Assembly: GCF_018362975.1 (NCBI RefSeq)
Contig: NZ_CP074371.1
Coordinates: 6,386,001 to 6,450,000 of the forward strand
Direction: 5' to 3'
Source of the DNA: Nocardia tengchongensis
GTDB taxonomy: Bacteria > Actinomycetota > Actinomycetes > Mycobacteriales > Mycobacteriaceae
Length of the DNA: 64,000 nt
Of this stretch, positions 63,776-64,000 are shown piece by piece; the stretch's first letter is position 1; each line of letters starts with the position of its first letter. The notes below the pieces were generated by a model. It had not been told where the DNA came from, made no database searches, and was given only the letters and a program-made list of their open reading frames with translations. The position numbers were made by a program, and so were the translations under genes.

Positions 63776-64000
63776 ACCGAAACCGCACGGTAGGCGCACC
63801 GGTCTGTCTCGCAACCGAAAGCCGTTCGCCCACAAGACTGCCGAGTGATAACTGCGCCACAGATTTCAACCAGTCGTCATGCGCATGACACATGAATTGC
63901 TTACATTTCACATGCCGAACCCCCACGGAGACATGACATTTCGACAACCAGCCGGTTGCTAATCAGTCGGAAACTTCCCAGCCGGAATTAATTAAGATGA
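63776..64000. other. Low-GC end region with a 14-bp palindrome
   Basis: The last 150 bases are clearly less GC-rich than the window. They include the perfect palindrome GTCATGC-GCATGAC (63876-63889), and further CATG words at 63891 and 63911. No gene is visible. It could be the promoter/operator region of a gene beyond the window, or imported DNA. Confidence 0.45.

Overview
The window is chromosomal DNA from a high-GC, mycolic-acid-type actinobacterium, most likely Nocardia or a close relative. The backbone follows the Mycobacterium tuberculosis order around Rv2670c-Rv2703: zapE, a secreted alpha/beta hydrolase, aftC, msrB, hemQ, hemY, hemE, DUF3000, rnd, echA, dxs, a TRAM RNA methyltransferase, an APC permease, ceoB/ceoC, DUF3159, an OB-fold protein, DUF3710, dut, DUF3093, DUF4193, cei, suhB, ppgK and sigA. 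The proteins resemble but are not mycobacterial, and F420 enzymology (fgd) and arabinan synthesis (aftC) fit Nocardiaceae. These comparisons come from remembered family knowledge, not a search.

Layout. 0-5.7 kb: end of an MFS transporter, a GNAT acetyltransferase, an ABC-F ribosome-protection-type ATPase preceded by a 14-codon leader peptide with its own promoter and an attenuator-like leader, a secreted tyrosine phosphatase and zapE. 5.8-9.3 kb: a frameshifted hydrolase, aftC and msrB. 9.3-13.8 kb: an inserted block (MmpL transporter, acyl-ACP desaturase, gutted Na+/alanine symporter) punctuated by two extra copies of the 3' end of msrB. 13.8-24.7 kb: haem genes hemQ, hemY and hemE mixed with a TetR regulator and a PLP enzyme, then DUF3000, rnd, a frameshifted echA and dxs.

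24.8-35.5 kb is an accessory stretch: glutaminase-STAS-cNMP fusion, small membrane proteins, a proline-rich repeat protein, a tetR-ene reductase-SDR operon with its operator, an aminotransferase divergent from an HxlR regulator, and a frameshifted unknown. 35.7-51.3 kb is the conserved block ending in sigA; it also carries a SigD/ShbA-like sigma factor gene. 51.3-57.6 kb is accessory: small secreted and membrane proteins, a ketosteroid isomerase homologue beside a TetR regulator, several unknowns, and repeated hairpin terminators. 57.7-62.5 kb is one operon, tal-pgi-fgd-gnd, controlled from a divergent DeoR-family gene; it joins transaldolase and glucose-6-phosphate isomerase to F420-dependent glucose-6-phosphate dehydrogenase and a probable NAD-type 6-phosphogluconate dehydrogenase. 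The window ends in an alpha/beta hydrolase relic and a lower-GC stretch.

Expression signals. At least fourteen genes have a TAnnnT box 6-8 bases before an ATG or GTG start, as expected for leaderless transcripts. Convergent gene pairs are usually separated by strong hairpin terminators, and regulator genes have clear palindromic operators. I saw no rRNA, tRNA, CRISPR array, transposase or integrase.
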